Origin: Gallionella sp. UBA4121
GTDB lineage: Bacteria; Pseudomonadota; Gammaproteobacteria; Burkholderiales; Gallionellaceae
NCBI GenBank assembly: GCA_002381565.1
Contig: DFWZ01000059.1
Coordinates: 1-44,087, forward strand
Length of the DNA: 44,087 nucleotides
Direction of reading: 5' to 3'
Below the pieces are notes generated by a model. That model made no database searches, was not told the DNA's origin, and saw nothing but the letters and a program-made list of their open reading frames with translations. The position numbers and the translations under genes are program-made. Numbering within the stretch: the first letter of the stretch is position 1; each line of letters starts with the position of its first letter. Below, one piece after another: positions 1 to 8,439 of this stretch.

Positions 1-486
1 GTGGCAAGCTCGGGCCGTCCTGTGAATATCAAGAAGGGGCAATTTCTGTCGCCCTGGGATATGCAGAATGTCGTCGAGAAAGCCAGGGAGGCCAGCGGTC
101 AGGACAACATCATGGTGTGTGAGCGCGGTGCATCATTTGGTTATAACAACCTGGTGTCGGATATGCGTTCGCTGGCCGTGATGCGCAATACCGGATGTCC
201 TGTAGTGTTCGACGCTACCCATTCTGTTCAGCTGCCGGGCGGGCAGGGAACCGTGTCAGGCGGTCAGCGCGAATTCGTTCCTGTGCTGGCGCGTGCGGCA
301 GTGGCCGCAGGAGTTTCCGGCCTGTTCATGGAGACGCATCCGAATCCGTCGAAGGCGCTGTCGGATGGTCCGAATGCGTTCCCGTTGGGACACCTGAAGG
401 CGCTGCTGAAGACGCTGATGGTGCTGGACGATGCGGTCAAGCAGCAAGGTCTGATTGAAGAAACGGTTGATTTGAAGAATTTTTGA
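1..486 (+). CDS. kdsA: 3-deoxy-8-phosphooctulonate synthase, 3' part
   Basis: This is the C-terminal 161 residues of KDO-8-phosphate synthase; the gene runs off the left edge of the window, so the GTG at position 1 is not a real start. The enzyme condenses phosphoenolpyruvate with arabinose 5-phosphate in the cytoplasm to feed the KDO part of lipopolysaccharide. Visible family motifs are CERGASFGYNNLV, the FDATHSVQ strand and METHPNPSKALSDGPNA near the C-terminus, all typical of the class I DAHP synthase/KDSA TIM barrel. The full protein is usually about 280 aa, so roughly 120 residues are missing. It is followed by eno and ftsB, the usual proteobacterial order. Identification is firm from sequence and synteny. 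Confidence 0.96.
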   Translation: MASSGRPVNIKKGQFLSPWDMQNVVEKAREASGQDNIMVCERGASFGYNNLVSDMRSLAVMRNTGCPVVFDATHSVQLPGGQGTVSGGQREFVPVLARAAVAAGVSGLFMETHPNPSKALSDGPNAFPLGHLKALLKTLMVLDDAVKQQGLIEETVDLKNF

Positions 487-583
487 TTTATTGCAGGGAT
501 GTTCGGTTTGCGCAGGGCTTAACTGGATCGTGAAGTGATTTTAGTTGTTATAAAAATTTGATTTGGATTACTAAGGATAAAAG

Positions 584-1867
584 ATGAGTGCAATTGTTGA
601 TGTGATCGCCCGTGAAATTCTGGATTCGCGCGGAAATCCTACCGTGGAAGCAGACGTGTTGCTGGAGTCCGGTGTGATGGGACGCGCTGCTGTGCCGTCC
701 GGCGCTTCCACAGGTGCGCGGGAAGCGATTGAATTGCGCGATGGCGACAAACAGCGCTATCTGGGCAAAGGCGTATTGAAGGCAGTGGAATATGTGAACA
801 CCGAAATCGCCGAAGCGATCATCGGTCTGGATGCCAGTGAGCAGGCCTTTATCGATCAGACCATGATCGAACTCGATGGCACGGAGAATAAATCCCGCCT
901 CGGTGCGAATGCGATTCTGGCTGTATCCATGGCTGTCGCGCGCGCAGCAGCGGAAGAGTCCGGCTTGCCCCTGTACCGCTATCTGGGCGGGTCGGCCCGG
1001 ATGCAGCTGCCTGTACCGATGATGAATATCATCAACGGCGGCGCACATGCGAACAACAACATCGACATGCAGGAATTCATGATCATTCCGGTCGGCGCGC
1101 CGAGTTTCCGCGAGGCCTTGCGCTACGGTGCGGAAGTGTTCCATGCGCTGAAGAAGCTGATCGATGAAAAGGGCATGCCCACGACCGTTGGCGATGAGGG
1201 TGGTTTTGCACCCAACTTGCCCAGCAACGAAGCGGCATTGCAGCTGATCGTCGAAGGCATCGAAGCGGCAGGCTTTGTTCCGGGTGCGGATGTGGCCATC
1301 GGCGTGGACTGCGCCAGCTCCGAGTTTTACAAGGGCGGGTTATATTGTCTCGATTCAGAAGGGCTGAAGCTGACTTCTGCGCAGTTCGTGGACTATCTGG
1401 CCAACTGGGTGGACAAATACCCGCTGATCAGCATCGAAGACGGTATGTCTGAGAACGACTGGGATGGCTGGAAACTGCTGACCCAGCGTCTGGGCAAGAA
1501 CGTGCAGATCGTAGGCGACGACGTATTCGTCACCAACACCAAGATTTTCCGCGAAGGCATACGTCAGGGGCTGGCCAATTCCATCCTGATCAAGGTCAAT
1601 CAGATCGGCACCCTGACCGAAACCTTCGAAGCTATCGAGATGGCAAAGCGTGCGGGTTACACCGCCGTGATTTCGCACCGCTCGGGTGAAACCGAAGACA
1701 GCACGATAGCCGACATCGCAGTGGCTACCAATGCGCTGCAAATCAAGACCGGATCGGCGTCGCGCTCGGATCGCATGGCGAAATACAATCAGTTGTTGCG
1801 CATTGAAGAGGACCTGGGGACGACCGCTGGCTACCCCGGAATCGATGCCTATTACCAACTGAGCTAG
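584..1867 (+). CDS. eno: Enolase (phosphopyruvate hydratase)
   Basis: Enolase interconverts 2-phosphoglycerate and phosphoenolpyruvate in glycolysis/gluconeogenesis and is also a degradosome partner in many proteobacteria. The 427-aa length is standard. Seen in the sequence: the N-terminal ILDSRGNPTVE, the substrate loop SGASTGAREA, the catalytic-acid region GDEGGFAPN near residue 205, the IEDGMSENDW metal-ligand strand and the SHRSGETED signature near residue 363. AAGGA at 573-577 sits 6 nt before the ATG and fixes the start. The stop is TAG, which matters for reading the ovoA interruption further on. A terminator hairpin follows directly. Confidence 0.99.
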   Translation: MSAIVDVIAREILDSRGNPTVEADVLLESGVMGRAAVPSGASTGAREAIELRDGDKQRYLGKGVLKAVEYVNTEIAEAIIGLDASEQAFIDQTMIELDGTENKSRLGANAILAVSMAVARAAAEESGLPLYRYLGGSARMQLPVPMMNIINGGAHANNNIDMQEFMIIPVGAPSFREALRYGAEVFHALKKLIDEKGMPTTVGDEGGFAPNLPSNEAALQLIVEGIEAAGFVPGADVAIGVDCASSEFYKGGLYCLDSEGLKLTSAQFVDYLANWVDKYPLISIEDGMSENDWDGWKLLTQRLGKNVQIVGDDVFVTNTKIFREGIRQGLANSILIKVNQIGTLTETFEAIEMAKRAGYTAVISHRSGETEDSTIADIAVATNALQIKTGSASRSDRMAKYNQLLRIEEDLGTTAGYPGIDAYYQLS

Positions 1868-1894
1868 ATCGTTACGGCCAGACTGTTCAATATT

Positions 1895-1926
1895 CGCCCC
1901 AGGCTCAGGCTCGGGGCGTTTTTTTT
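1895..1926 (+). terminator. Rho-independent terminator after eno
   Basis: CGCCCC at 1895-1900 pairs with GGGGCG at 1913-1918, and a run of eight T follows. The 12-nt loop is rather long, but position directly behind the eno stop and the T run make a terminator likely. Confidence 0.75.
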
Positions 1927-1950
1927 ACAAAAAAGTCGTCTTGGTATAAG
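1924..1950 (+). promoter_or_regulatory. Possible sigma70 promoter for ftsB
   Basis: TTTACA (1924-1929) and TATAAG (1945-1950) lie 15 nt apart, just after the eno terminator and just before ftsB. The spacer is short of the optimum, so this is tentative. A separate promoter would be useful here because the terminator should stop eno transcripts. Confidence 0.3.
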
Positions 1951-1968
1951 TTGAACGATGCACCCCTT

Positions 1969-2286
1969 ATGAAAATCATCACGCTGATACTGATCGTCCT
2001 GCTGCTGCTGTTGCAGTACCCGCTGTGGCTGGGGCATGGTGGCTGGTTGCGGGTGTGGGACTTGCATCATCAGGTCGAGGCGCAGCAGCAGACAAACAGG
2101 CAAACAGAGGCGCGCAATGCCTTGCTGGATGCCGAAGTGCGGGATTTGAAGCAGGGTACCGAAGCGATCGAAGAGCGCGCGCGCAGTGAACTGGGAATGG
2201 TTAAAAGCGACGAGATTTTTTACCAGATTCTGGATGAGCCGGCTAATCCGGTAAGCGCTGCATCGTCCGTATCCGCTGCCAGGTAG
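1969..2286 (+). CDS. ftsB: Cell division protein FtsB
   Basis: FtsB is a small bitopic inner-membrane protein that joins FtsL and FtsQ in the divisome and helps activate septal peptidoglycan synthesis. The 105-aa product has the family layout: a very short cytoplasmic N-terminus, one hydrophobic helix (about residues 3-20, ITLILIVLLLLLQYPLWLG), then a periplasmic coiled coil rich in Gln, Glu and Leu, then a motif ending in EERARSELGMVKSDEIFYQI, which is the conserved DivIC/FtsB tail. The ATG at 1969 gives the usual MK start; an upstream in-frame TTG at 1951 would add six residues and lacks support. The eno-ftsB order is typical. The last 20 residues are Ala/Ser-rich and probably disordered. 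Confidence 0.93.
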   Translation: MKIITLILIVLLLLLQYPLWLGHGGWLRVWDLHHQVEAQQQTNRQTEARNALLDAEVRDLKQGTEAIEERARSELGMVKSDEIFYQILDEPANPVSAASSVSAAR

Positions 2287-2334
2287 CCTCTCGTCGCTTC
2301 GTTTCTTGCCGGTTTGGCGGCGATAATCTGAGGG

Positions 2335-3216
2335 TCAATTCGATTCTTCAGCGAGGGTTTCAGTAACCGAAAAGTGATCGATTTGCATCGAGCCGGATCC
2401 TTGTTTTATTTCGGCGCCGAGCTCAACGCCGGAAATGTAATCATCCCTGTTGATGACTCCTGCATTGACCAGCTCATTGATGATTTTATATAAACTGATT
2501 GTTCCGGATAGTTTGTCGGCTGTGGTGTCCAGCGTGATGAATGTATGCCCGTTCACATCGCGATGAATGGCCTGAATTGCAGTTAACGTGTCATCCTTAT
2601 AGAGAGTGCCTGGCCCGTCTTGCCAGCCATGTACCTTGACCATAAGCTCGTTAATGACAGCCGCGCCAGGTGTTCCCCACGGTTTGTTTGATGTCCAGAT
2701 TTCAATGCCCACGCTAAAATCATTGGTTTCACCGCTGATTGCCACGCTGTAATCGACTGACAGATCGGTTATGTCTTTTATTTGATTCGAATGCATCATG
2801 GTGCCCAGGTATCCGAGCTTGTTACCCCATATTATTTCCGGATATCCGTAAACGTATGGTGGTCCCTGAGTCTTTGGATAAGCCCATTTCATCGTCACGC
2901 CATGCTGAAGACTGCCCTTGTTGAAAGAAATCTGTTGGGTATAGTCTTTACCAACGATCAGGTTTCCTTTGCCCCAGTCGTTATTTTCAACGATATAGTC
3001 GCCCAAGGTAAAATGTTGTCCACTTTGTGCAATAACTTCTGCGCTATGCTCGTCGGGAGCAATGCGTTGTTCACCTGCTGAAATCACTGCTGCGGGTGAA
3101 AAATAAGCAGGCATGTGAATGGCGAGTATGAGAGTCACCAATATGAGAAACATCAGTTTGGAAAAAACCAGTCTGGGAAAAACCAATCTGGGAAAAACCA
3201 GTCTGTGGATTTGCAT
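2335..3216 (-). CDS. Putative secreted GH12-like glycoside hydrolase
   Basis: A 293-aa protein with an Arg-rich N-terminus, a hydrophobic signal segment (about residues 18-45) and a likely exported domain. The body resembles glycoside hydrolase family 12 (endoglucanase/xyloglucanase, beta-jelly roll): early Trp/Asn strand NNDWGKG, a YPEIIWG strand, NDFSVGIEIWTS followed by INELMVKVHG, where the Glu in NELM would be the nucleophile, and a late VELGAEIKQGSGSMQI, where the Glu in GAEI would be the acid/base. These parallels were judged by eye, and the substrate is unknown. AGAGG lies 9 nt before the ATG at 3216. The first 20 codons contain a tandem LVFPR-type repeat caused by a 15-bp DNA repeat at about 3155-3205. 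It is convergent with ftsB. An uncharacterised secreted protein of lectin-like fold is the alternative. Confidence 0.55.
   Translation of the reverse strand: MQIHRLVFPRLVFPRLVFSKLMFLILVTLILAIHMPAYFSPAAVISAGEQRIAPDEHSAEVIAQSGQHFTLGDYIVENNDWGKGNLIVGKDYTQQISFNKGSLQHGVTMKWAYPKTQGPPYVYGYPEIIWGNKLGYLGTMMHSNQIKDITDLSVDYSVAISGETNDFSVGIEIWTSNKPWGTPGAAVINELMVKVHGWQDGPGTLYKDDTLTAIQAIHRDVNGHTFITLDTTADKLSGTISLYKIINELVNAGVINRDDYISGVELGAEIKQGSGSMQIDHFSVTETLAEESN
3155..3207 (+). repeat. Short 15-bp tandem repeat inside the GH12-like signal region
   Basis: About three copies of a 15-bp unit (GGGAAAAACCAGTCT with one or two changes) lie in tandem. On the minus strand they encode repeated FPRLV-type residues before the signal-peptide core. 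Such a repeat can change copy number without breaking the frame because its length is a multiple of three. Confidence 0.7.
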
Positions 3217-3766
3217 GATTTGTTGCCTCTGGTTTATTTTGCGCTGCCATTTTGAATGAATCGCCCGTTATAAATTGGGCACGAATGGTATCGAAAACAC
3301 GATGTAATTCTGCAACAGTCCGTTGTGGCGGCACCATCGGGTAATGCTGATTTTAAGATCGAGAAAAAAGCGATTTATCTGGTGATTTATCCTAGTAGAC
3401 GCCAGGGAATGACTGATGACAAACCCTGGGCAGCCAGGTGGTGATAGCTTCTGGACCTTAATAATGACTCGCTGCTCATCAGGCTGAGCTAGCGGCTTTA
3501 GCCTGAATAATCCATTGGCTCGCCATTCTCGCGCAGGTGCGAATCCAGAAATTAATAACATCCGGCGAAGCCGTAAAAATGACAATGTTGTCCATTTATG
3601 CGGCCTGCTGGTAAGCGATGGTTCAGACGCAGTCTTTTGTATACAAAAGATTTATTACAGTTGTGTGTCTTTTAAGGGGGCGCTAGTATGTCCTGCGGGA
3701 TGGTCCAAAAGAATCAATGATCGATCTCGTTTTGAAATATTTAGTTGCTGCGGGGATAAATTATTT
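3217..3766. other. 550-bp intergenic region with one palindrome
   Basis: No convincing gene was seen. Open frames here lack start signals and family resemblance. A degraded copy of a GCGCAGG-type dispersed repeat is visible near 3520-3552 (ATTCTCGCGCAGGTGCGAAT). A perfect 18-bp palindrome at 3633-3650 is listed separately. Confidence 0.5.
3633..3650. promoter_or_regulatory. Perfect 18-bp palindrome, candidate operator
   Basis: TCTTTTGTATACAAAAGA is perfectly self-complementary and lies 116 bp upstream of the small gene at 3767. Its length and dyad symmetry fit a dimeric repressor site. The regulator is not identifiable from the sequence. Confidence 0.45.
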
Positions 3767-4045
3767 ATGAAGACTATTTGTACACCAGAATATTTAGCCA
3801 GAGTTGAGCTTTTGAGCGAAGAGGAAACCGAACGTTTGTTATCCAGAATGCACGGCAAGTTACCTCGTCGGCTGGAAAAGGGTAAGTTAAGTCAGCAGCA
3901 AGCGTTGGCAATACAGTTGGAGTTGGAAGATGAGCAGCTCCAGGAATGGCGCGAGATGATGCAGATATTGAAAAAAAGCGCAAAGTGTCCGCCTAAAACC
4001 AAGGGAACTACCAGGGCTGCCAAAGATTCAGACCGGCAAAAATAG
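3767..4045 (+). CDS. Small hypothetical protein, charged and helical
   Basis: A 92-aa protein from the ATG at 3767 (GGGG at about 3752 is a weak ribosome site). It is rich in Leu, Glu, Arg and Lys, with segments such as SEEETERLLSRMHGKLPRRL and LAIQLELEDEQLQEWREMM that suggest amphipathic helices or a coiled coil. The C-terminus (KGTTRAAKDSDRQK) is basic. There is no signal peptide or membrane segment. The frame stays open upstream to 3515, but that part has a Cys-rich, non-protein-like composition, so the inner ATG is preferred. It precedes the EAL/GGDEF gene by about 100 bp and may be co-transcribed with it. I do not recognise the family. Confidence 0.6.
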   Translation: MKTICTPEYLARVELLSEEETERLLSRMHGKLPRRLEKGKLSQQQALAIQLELEDEQLQEWREMMQILKKSAKCPPKTKGTTRAAKDSDRQK

Positions 4046-4151
4046 CAGGTTGCCCGCTTGCCTCATGTTTAATAATTCAGAAATGCGCGCGTGTTAGCGT
4101 GGCCGTCAGCATTCATCTGTGGAATGCCGAGAATAGGGAATGCATTTGGAC

Positions 4152-5936
4152 ATGTTACGTGATCATTTGAAATCTGTAAGTAAAATTTTTGATGTAATTG
4201 AGCATCAGCGCATTGAGGTTCTTTTTCAGCCGGTAATTGACATTGCCAGTTGCAGTATCATCGGCTATGAAGGCCAGGTGCGCGGCCCATCCGATGAATT
4301 GCTGCATTCGCCGGCCAGGTTGCAGCGCGTTGCTAAACAGGCCGGCAAGCTTCTCGATCTGGAGAATCTTTGTTGCCAGTTGACCGTCAAACGCTTCGTT
4401 GAGCTGAAACTGCATGGGATTCTGTTCCTCAGGCTGAATGCGGCTGTTTTTCTTGAGCATAAATTCAAGGAAGTGCATGTCATACAAGCCATTGAAAAAG
4501 CGGGGGCAGACCCTCAGGACGTCGTTATTACATTGTGTGCAGATGCGCCTTATGACATCAGTCATCCCAACTTGCTGCCGAAAATAATTTCACGCTTCAC
4601 TGAACTCGGTTACAAGACCGCACTGGAAGATCAGGGGGAAATTTTTTCCTTGCTTCAGTCTGAGTCCGGAATCAGCCCGACCTATGCAAAAATTAACCAG
4701 TATTTAATTCGGGATATCGATAAGGATCCAGTTAAAGTCCAATTGATCAAATCCCTGCTGAAAATCGCCAAAAATTCAGGGCTCACAACCATAGCAGAAG
4801 ACGTCGAAACGCGAGGTGAGTTGCTGCTGGCAAGAGATATAGGTATTTCGCTCGGGAAGGGCGCGCTCATTGCCAGGCCAAGCATAAAGCCTGCCCGAAC
4901 GGTAGCAAGGGAGATCCGGAATATATTGGCGAGCAGCAGTAACGGCATCCCACTGCATGAGCAAAATGGCATTGATGCCATTCTGGAAATGGAACCTGCA
5001 TTTTTGCTTGAAAATAATAATGAAGCAGTATTCCAGGTGTTCGAGAAAAACCCTCAAATCTCCCTGGTTGCGGTAACGAAGAATGATGTTCCGGTCGGGT
5101 TGATAAACCGCAGCGTGTTTATCAACCGGTTTGCACGTTCTTACCAGCGTGAACTCTATGGGAAAAAATCCTGTTCAACTTTCATGGACCCTGAGCCGTT
5201 GATCGTCGACAGAAATGTCTCCATTCAGGAACTAAGCCGTCTTCTGGCGGAGGATCAGCGCCATGTTTCGCTGGGTTTTATTTTTACCGATAAGGGGCAT
5301 TATCTGGGTGTGGGCACGAGCCAGAGTTTGATTCATGAAATAACCGAAATGCAAATTCAGTCAGCCCGGTATGCCAATCCGCTGACCGGATTGCCCGGCA
5401 ATTCACCCATCGACGATCAGATTGATTTCCTGCTGGCAGCTGAGGAAGCTTTTACTGTCTGTTACTTCGATCTGGATCATTTCAAGCCGTTCAACGATGT
5501 ATATGGGTTCAGCATGGGCGATGCGATGATTCAGATGACAGCGAAGATTATCACTGAACTATGTGATCATGAACTGGATTTTGTGGGACACATAGGCGGT
5601 GATGATTTTATTGCGTTATTCCGGAGTGCAGACTGGGAGGCGCGTTGCAGAGCCATGCTGACAAAATTTGGTGTGGACGTTATGTCTTTCTTTAATCCGG
5701 AAGATATTGATCGCGGCGGTTATATGGCCGAGAACCGGCGCGGTAAAAAGGAGTTTCATAACCTGACTACATTGTCCATCGGGGCGGTGCCAATTGCACC
5801 AAAAATGTTCAAATGTCATCGCAACATCGCGGTAATCGCGGCCGAATCCAAGAAAATGGCGAAATCTGTGCACGGCAACAACCTGTTTATCAATCAGCGA
5901 CATTATGCTGATAACACGGAAACTCCGGCGCAGTAA
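4152..5936 (+). CDS. EAL-CBS-GGDEF protein with degenerate EAL domain
   Basis: A cytoplasmic c-di-GMP-type protein without sensor membrane segments. An N-terminal EAL-like domain (about 1-250) is followed by a CBS-pair-like region (about 270-400) and a C-terminal GGDEF domain. The EAL core reads YEGQVRG instead of E-A-L, the second acidic pair is LEDQGEIFS instead of DDFGTGYS, and the KID motif is KIN; only the Glu of AEDVET is kept. It is therefore probably not a phosphodiesterase. The GGDEF core is GGDDF, close to active variants, and the RxxD inhibitory site is HELD. Inference: a c-di-GMP sensor or a cyclase with lost product inhibition. AGGGA at 4135-4139 favours the ATG at 4152; an ATG at 4140 directly abuts that site. 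Confidence 0.88.
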   Translation: MLRDHLKSVSKIFDVIEHQRIEVLFQPVIDIASCSIIGYEGQVRGPSDELLHSPARLQRVAKQAGKLLDLENLCCQLTVKRFVELKLHGILFLRLNAAVFLEHKFKEVHVIQAIEKAGADPQDVVITLCADAPYDISHPNLLPKIISRFTELGYKTALEDQGEIFSLLQSESGISPTYAKINQYLIRDIDKDPVKVQLIKSLLKIAKNSGLTTIAEDVETRGELLLARDIGISLGKGALIARPSIKPARTVAREIRNILASSSNGIPLHEQNGIDAILEMEPAFLLENNNEAVFQVFEKNPQISLVAVTKNDVPVGLINRSVFINRFARSYQRELYGKKSCSTFMDPEPLIVDRNVSIQELSRLLAEDQRHVSLGFIFTDKGHYLGVGTSQSLIHEITEMQIQSARYANPLTGLPGNSPIDDQIDFLLAAEEAFTVCYFDLDHFKPFNDVYGFSMGDAMIQMTAKIITELCDHELDFVGHIGGDDFIALFRSADWEARCRAMLTKFGVDVMSFFNPEDIDRGGYMAENRRGKKEFHNLTTLSIGAVPIAPKMFKCHRNIAVIAAESKKMAKSVHGNNLFINQRHYADNTETPAQ

Positions 5937-6058
5937 TACGCATATTTTTGCAAGCCCAGCTCGCTGCGATGGTCAGTGTGGTTCACGATGGACAAGGCCT
6001 GAAAAGGCTTTCAAAAGCACTTTCGTGGTGTATGCCGGAAGGGCGGTTTTGCTGGATT

Positions 6059-7846
6059 TTAATATCCAAATGCCCGTGCGCCCTGATAAAAGGCAAAACT
6101 CACCAGCCAGGCTAATGCCAGTGACCAGGCAAGGGAAAACAGCGTGAAGCCGGTGCTCTTCGATTCGCTCTTCAGGGTGGCGATGGCAGACAGGCAGGGC
6201 GTGTAGATCAGGGTAAACAGCATGAAGCTGTACGCCTGCACCCAATCCAGTTGCAAGGATAGCGCACTGCCCAGTGCCGGTCCTGTCAGGCCGTAGATGA
6301 CCGCAAGCGAGCCGATGACGATTTCCTTGGCGACGAAGCCGAAGATCAGGGCGATGGTGAGTTGTTCGTTGATGCCGATGGGCGCGAAGACGGGTTGCAG
6401 CAGATGGCCTATCATGCCCGAGAGCGTCCCGGCGCTGGCGGGGGCGGCCGAGAAGGGCAGGTGGGTGAGCAGCCAGACCAGCACGACGCCTGCGATGATG
6501 AAGGTCGTGGCGCGGTGCAGAAAATGCCTGACTTCCAGCCAGCCGCGCAGTACCATCTGGCGCAAGGTGGGAAAGCGATAGGGTGGCAGTTCCAGCACAA
6601 ACGGTTCGCTGTTTGCGAATTGGCCTTTGAACAGCAGTGCGGTGAGAATTGCAGCAGCGAAACTGAACAGGTACAGGCTGAACAGCACCAGCGGGGCCGC
6701 TTTGGCTGAAAAGAGCGCTGCGGTGATGAAGACGAACACTTGCAGGCGTGCAGAGCACAGCGAAAACGGAATCACCAGCATACTCAACAGCCGTATCGAA
6801 CGGGAGCGCATCACGCGCGTTCCCATCAGTGCGGGCACGTTGCAGCCGAAGCCCATCAGCAGCATGACGAAACCGCGCCCATCCAGCCCCATTTTTGCCA
6901 TCAGCGCATCCATCAGGAACGCGGCGCGCGACAGATAGCCGCTGTCCTCGACGATGGCCATCAACAGGAAGAACAGCACAATGACAGGCACGAATGCCGC
7001 AACTGTCGCCACGCCGTTGTAAATGCCGTCCAGCAGCAGTCCTTGCAGGGCTTGTGGCAGGCCGGAGAGCGACGGGGCGATGGCTGCCTCGCGCAGCCAG
7101 GTGAGCAGTGCGGCGATGCCGGTTTGCAGCGGCTGGCTGAAGAAAAAGATGCCCTGAAACAGCAAGTACATGATGCCGAAAAAAATCGGCAGACCGAGCC
7201 ACGGGTGCAGCAACACACGGTCGAGTTTTTCGGTGAGATTTTCCGGCAGGCGGGCAGGAATCTGCACCGTCTGTTTCAGCACGCGCGCCATCTCGGCCTC
7301 GATGTGCTCGTCCTGTTCCAGTTGGCTGCGCAGGCTTTCCGCCATGCCGGGAGTGGGGTAGCGCAGCGCGCGGGTGATGGCCTGCAAGGCGTCCGCATAA
7401 CCTGTGCCATATTTTCCGCTGATCGGGAAGATCGGCATTTCCAGCAGTTCCGCCATTTTCCGGCTGTCGATGCTGATACCGTATTTTTTGGCTTCATCGC
7501 TCATGTTGAGCAGCACCACGATATTCATGTTGAGTGCTTTTAATTGCAGCAACAGGCTCATCTGGCGTTCGATCTGGGTGGCGTTGAGTATTACCAGCGC
7601 CAGATCGGGCGCATTGTCGTGCAGGAAGTGGCGCACCACCTGTTCGTCATCGGAAAAACCATGCAGGTCATAGATGCCCGGCAGGTCTATGATTTCAACC
7701 ATGTCGGCGCCTAACAGGATTTTGCCGCTGAGCAGTTCGACCGTGATGCCGGGCCAGTTACCCACCCGCGCAGCCCCGCCCGTCATGCGGTTGAACAGCG
7801 TGGACTTTCCGGTGTTGGGCATGCCCAGTAAAGCGACTCTTTTCAT
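6059..7846 (-). CDS. feoB: Ferrous iron transporter FeoB, short form
   Basis: FeoB imports Fe2+ across the inner membrane, using an N-terminal GTPase to control the channel. G1 is GMPNTGKST (residues 8-16), G3 is DLPGIYDL, G4 is NMSD and G5 lies in SGKYGTG. The membrane part holds two Gate-like repeats; the first contains MGFGCNVPALMGTRVMRS and SARLQVFVF, and the Cys of GFGCNVP is the conserved pore residue. At 595 aa it is clearly shorter than enteric FeoB (about 770 aa), with short linkers and no FeoC-binding insert, but it has a normal end. feoA lies upstream on the same strand, separated by a repeat-filled gap of about 170 bp. Confidence 0.95.
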   Translation of the reverse strand: MKRVALLGMPNTGKSTLFNRMTGGAARVGNWPGITVELLSGKILLGADMVEIIDLPGIYDLHGFSDDEQVVRHFLHDNAPDLALVILNATQIERQMSLLLQLKALNMNIVVLLNMSDEAKKYGISIDSRKMAELLEMPIFPISGKYGTGYADALQAITRALRYPTPGMAESLRSQLEQDEHIEAEMARVLKQTVQIPARLPENLTEKLDRVLLHPWLGLPIFFGIMYLLFQGIFFFSQPLQTGIAALLTWLREAAIAPSLSGLPQALQGLLLDGIYNGVATVAAFVPVIVLFFLLMAIVEDSGYLSRAAFLMDALMAKMGLDGRGFVMLLMGFGCNVPALMGTRVMRSRSIRLLSMLVIPFSLCSARLQVFVFITAALFSAKAAPLVLFSLYLFSFAAAILTALLFKGQFANSEPFVLELPPYRFPTLRQMVLRGWLEVRHFLHRATTFIIAGVVLVWLLTHLPFSAAPASAGTLSGMIGHLLQPVFAPIGINEQLTIALIFGFVAKEIVIGSLAVIYGLTGPALGSALSLQLDWVQAYSFMLFTLIYTPCLSAIATLKSESKSTGFTLFSLAWSLALAWLVSFAFYQGARAFGY

Positions 7847-7863
7847 CTTTAAAACCTTTTTTT

Positions 7864-8003
7864 ATCCACGAAAATTACGAAAGTCACAAAATAAATCAAT
7901 AAGTTACTTCTGTGCGGTAATTTGCCTGCATGGTGAGGATTAAAAATAATATTTATTAGAATTTTCGTGTTTTTTCGTGTTTTTTTTCGTGTGTTTCGTG
8001 GAC
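7864..8003. repeat. TTTCGTG-repeat element between feoA and feoB
   Basis: The AT-rich gap is framed by ATCCACGAAAA at the left and a matching inverted TTTCGTGGAC at the right. Four copies of TTTCGTG lie at 7963-8000. This looks like a small dispersed, hairpin-prone repeat (MITE- or REP-like) inserted into the feoAB unit. No transposase is present. Confidence 0.5.
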
Positions 8004-8019
8004 AGCCGCGTTTTTAGGT

Positions 8020-8253
8020 TCATAGTTTACGCACCTTTATTTTGACGGCTTCGTTGCGCCTGAGCAGGATATCCGTCGTGCCGATACGCACCTGCAAGGG
8101 GCCGGAAAAGCTGGCCTTGCGGATCAGCTCGATTTGTTTGCCGCTGCGAAAACCCAGTGCGAGCAGGCGTTGATGCAAAGCCTCATCGGCATGAATCGAC
8201 TGAATGGTGGCAATGTCGCCTGTTTGCAGTGCGGCGAGTGTGATGGCTGGCAT
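8020..8253 (-). CDS. feoA: Ferrous iron transport protein FeoA
   Basis: FeoA is a small SH3-like cytoplasmic protein that works with FeoB. From the ATG at 8253 the product is 77 aa and starts MPAITLAALQTGD, the standard N-terminus. It contains the conserved HQRLLALGFRSGKQIELI stretch and ends in a basic strand (EAVKIKVRKL). The frame extends to an ATG at 8283, which would add a hydrophobic decapeptide; that is unusual for FeoA and I prefer the inner start. It is transcribed toward feoB and diverges from dapA. I saw no convincing Fur box upstream. Confidence 0.88.
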   Translation of the reverse strand: MPAITLAALQTGDIATIQSIHADEALHQRLLALGFRSGKQIELIRKASFSGPLQVRIGTTDILLRRNEAVKIKVRKL

Positions 8254-8439
8254 GAAGAGGCAATATATCAACAGTAGCGCCATTATTCCACAGCCATCCG
8301 TTGTTTGTCGCGTCAGGCTTTACTATGGATGGGGGCGGCAGAAGTTGAATATGCAGGCGTTGATCTTCAGGGGCGGTATATTTGCCATGCCCGTTAGGTT
8401 AGAATAACGACTTTGTTTGTGATGAAAACGAGAATCAAA

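Noticed and set aside
3268..3585. 105-codon frame on the minus strand upstream of the GH12-like gene
   Set aside because: No start signal, unlikely composition, and it runs through a dispersed repeat.
5973..7202. 409-codon frame overlapping feoB on the same strand
   Set aside because: Arg/His/Ala-rich composition typical of a shifted frame of a GC-rich gene; feoB is certain in the other frame.
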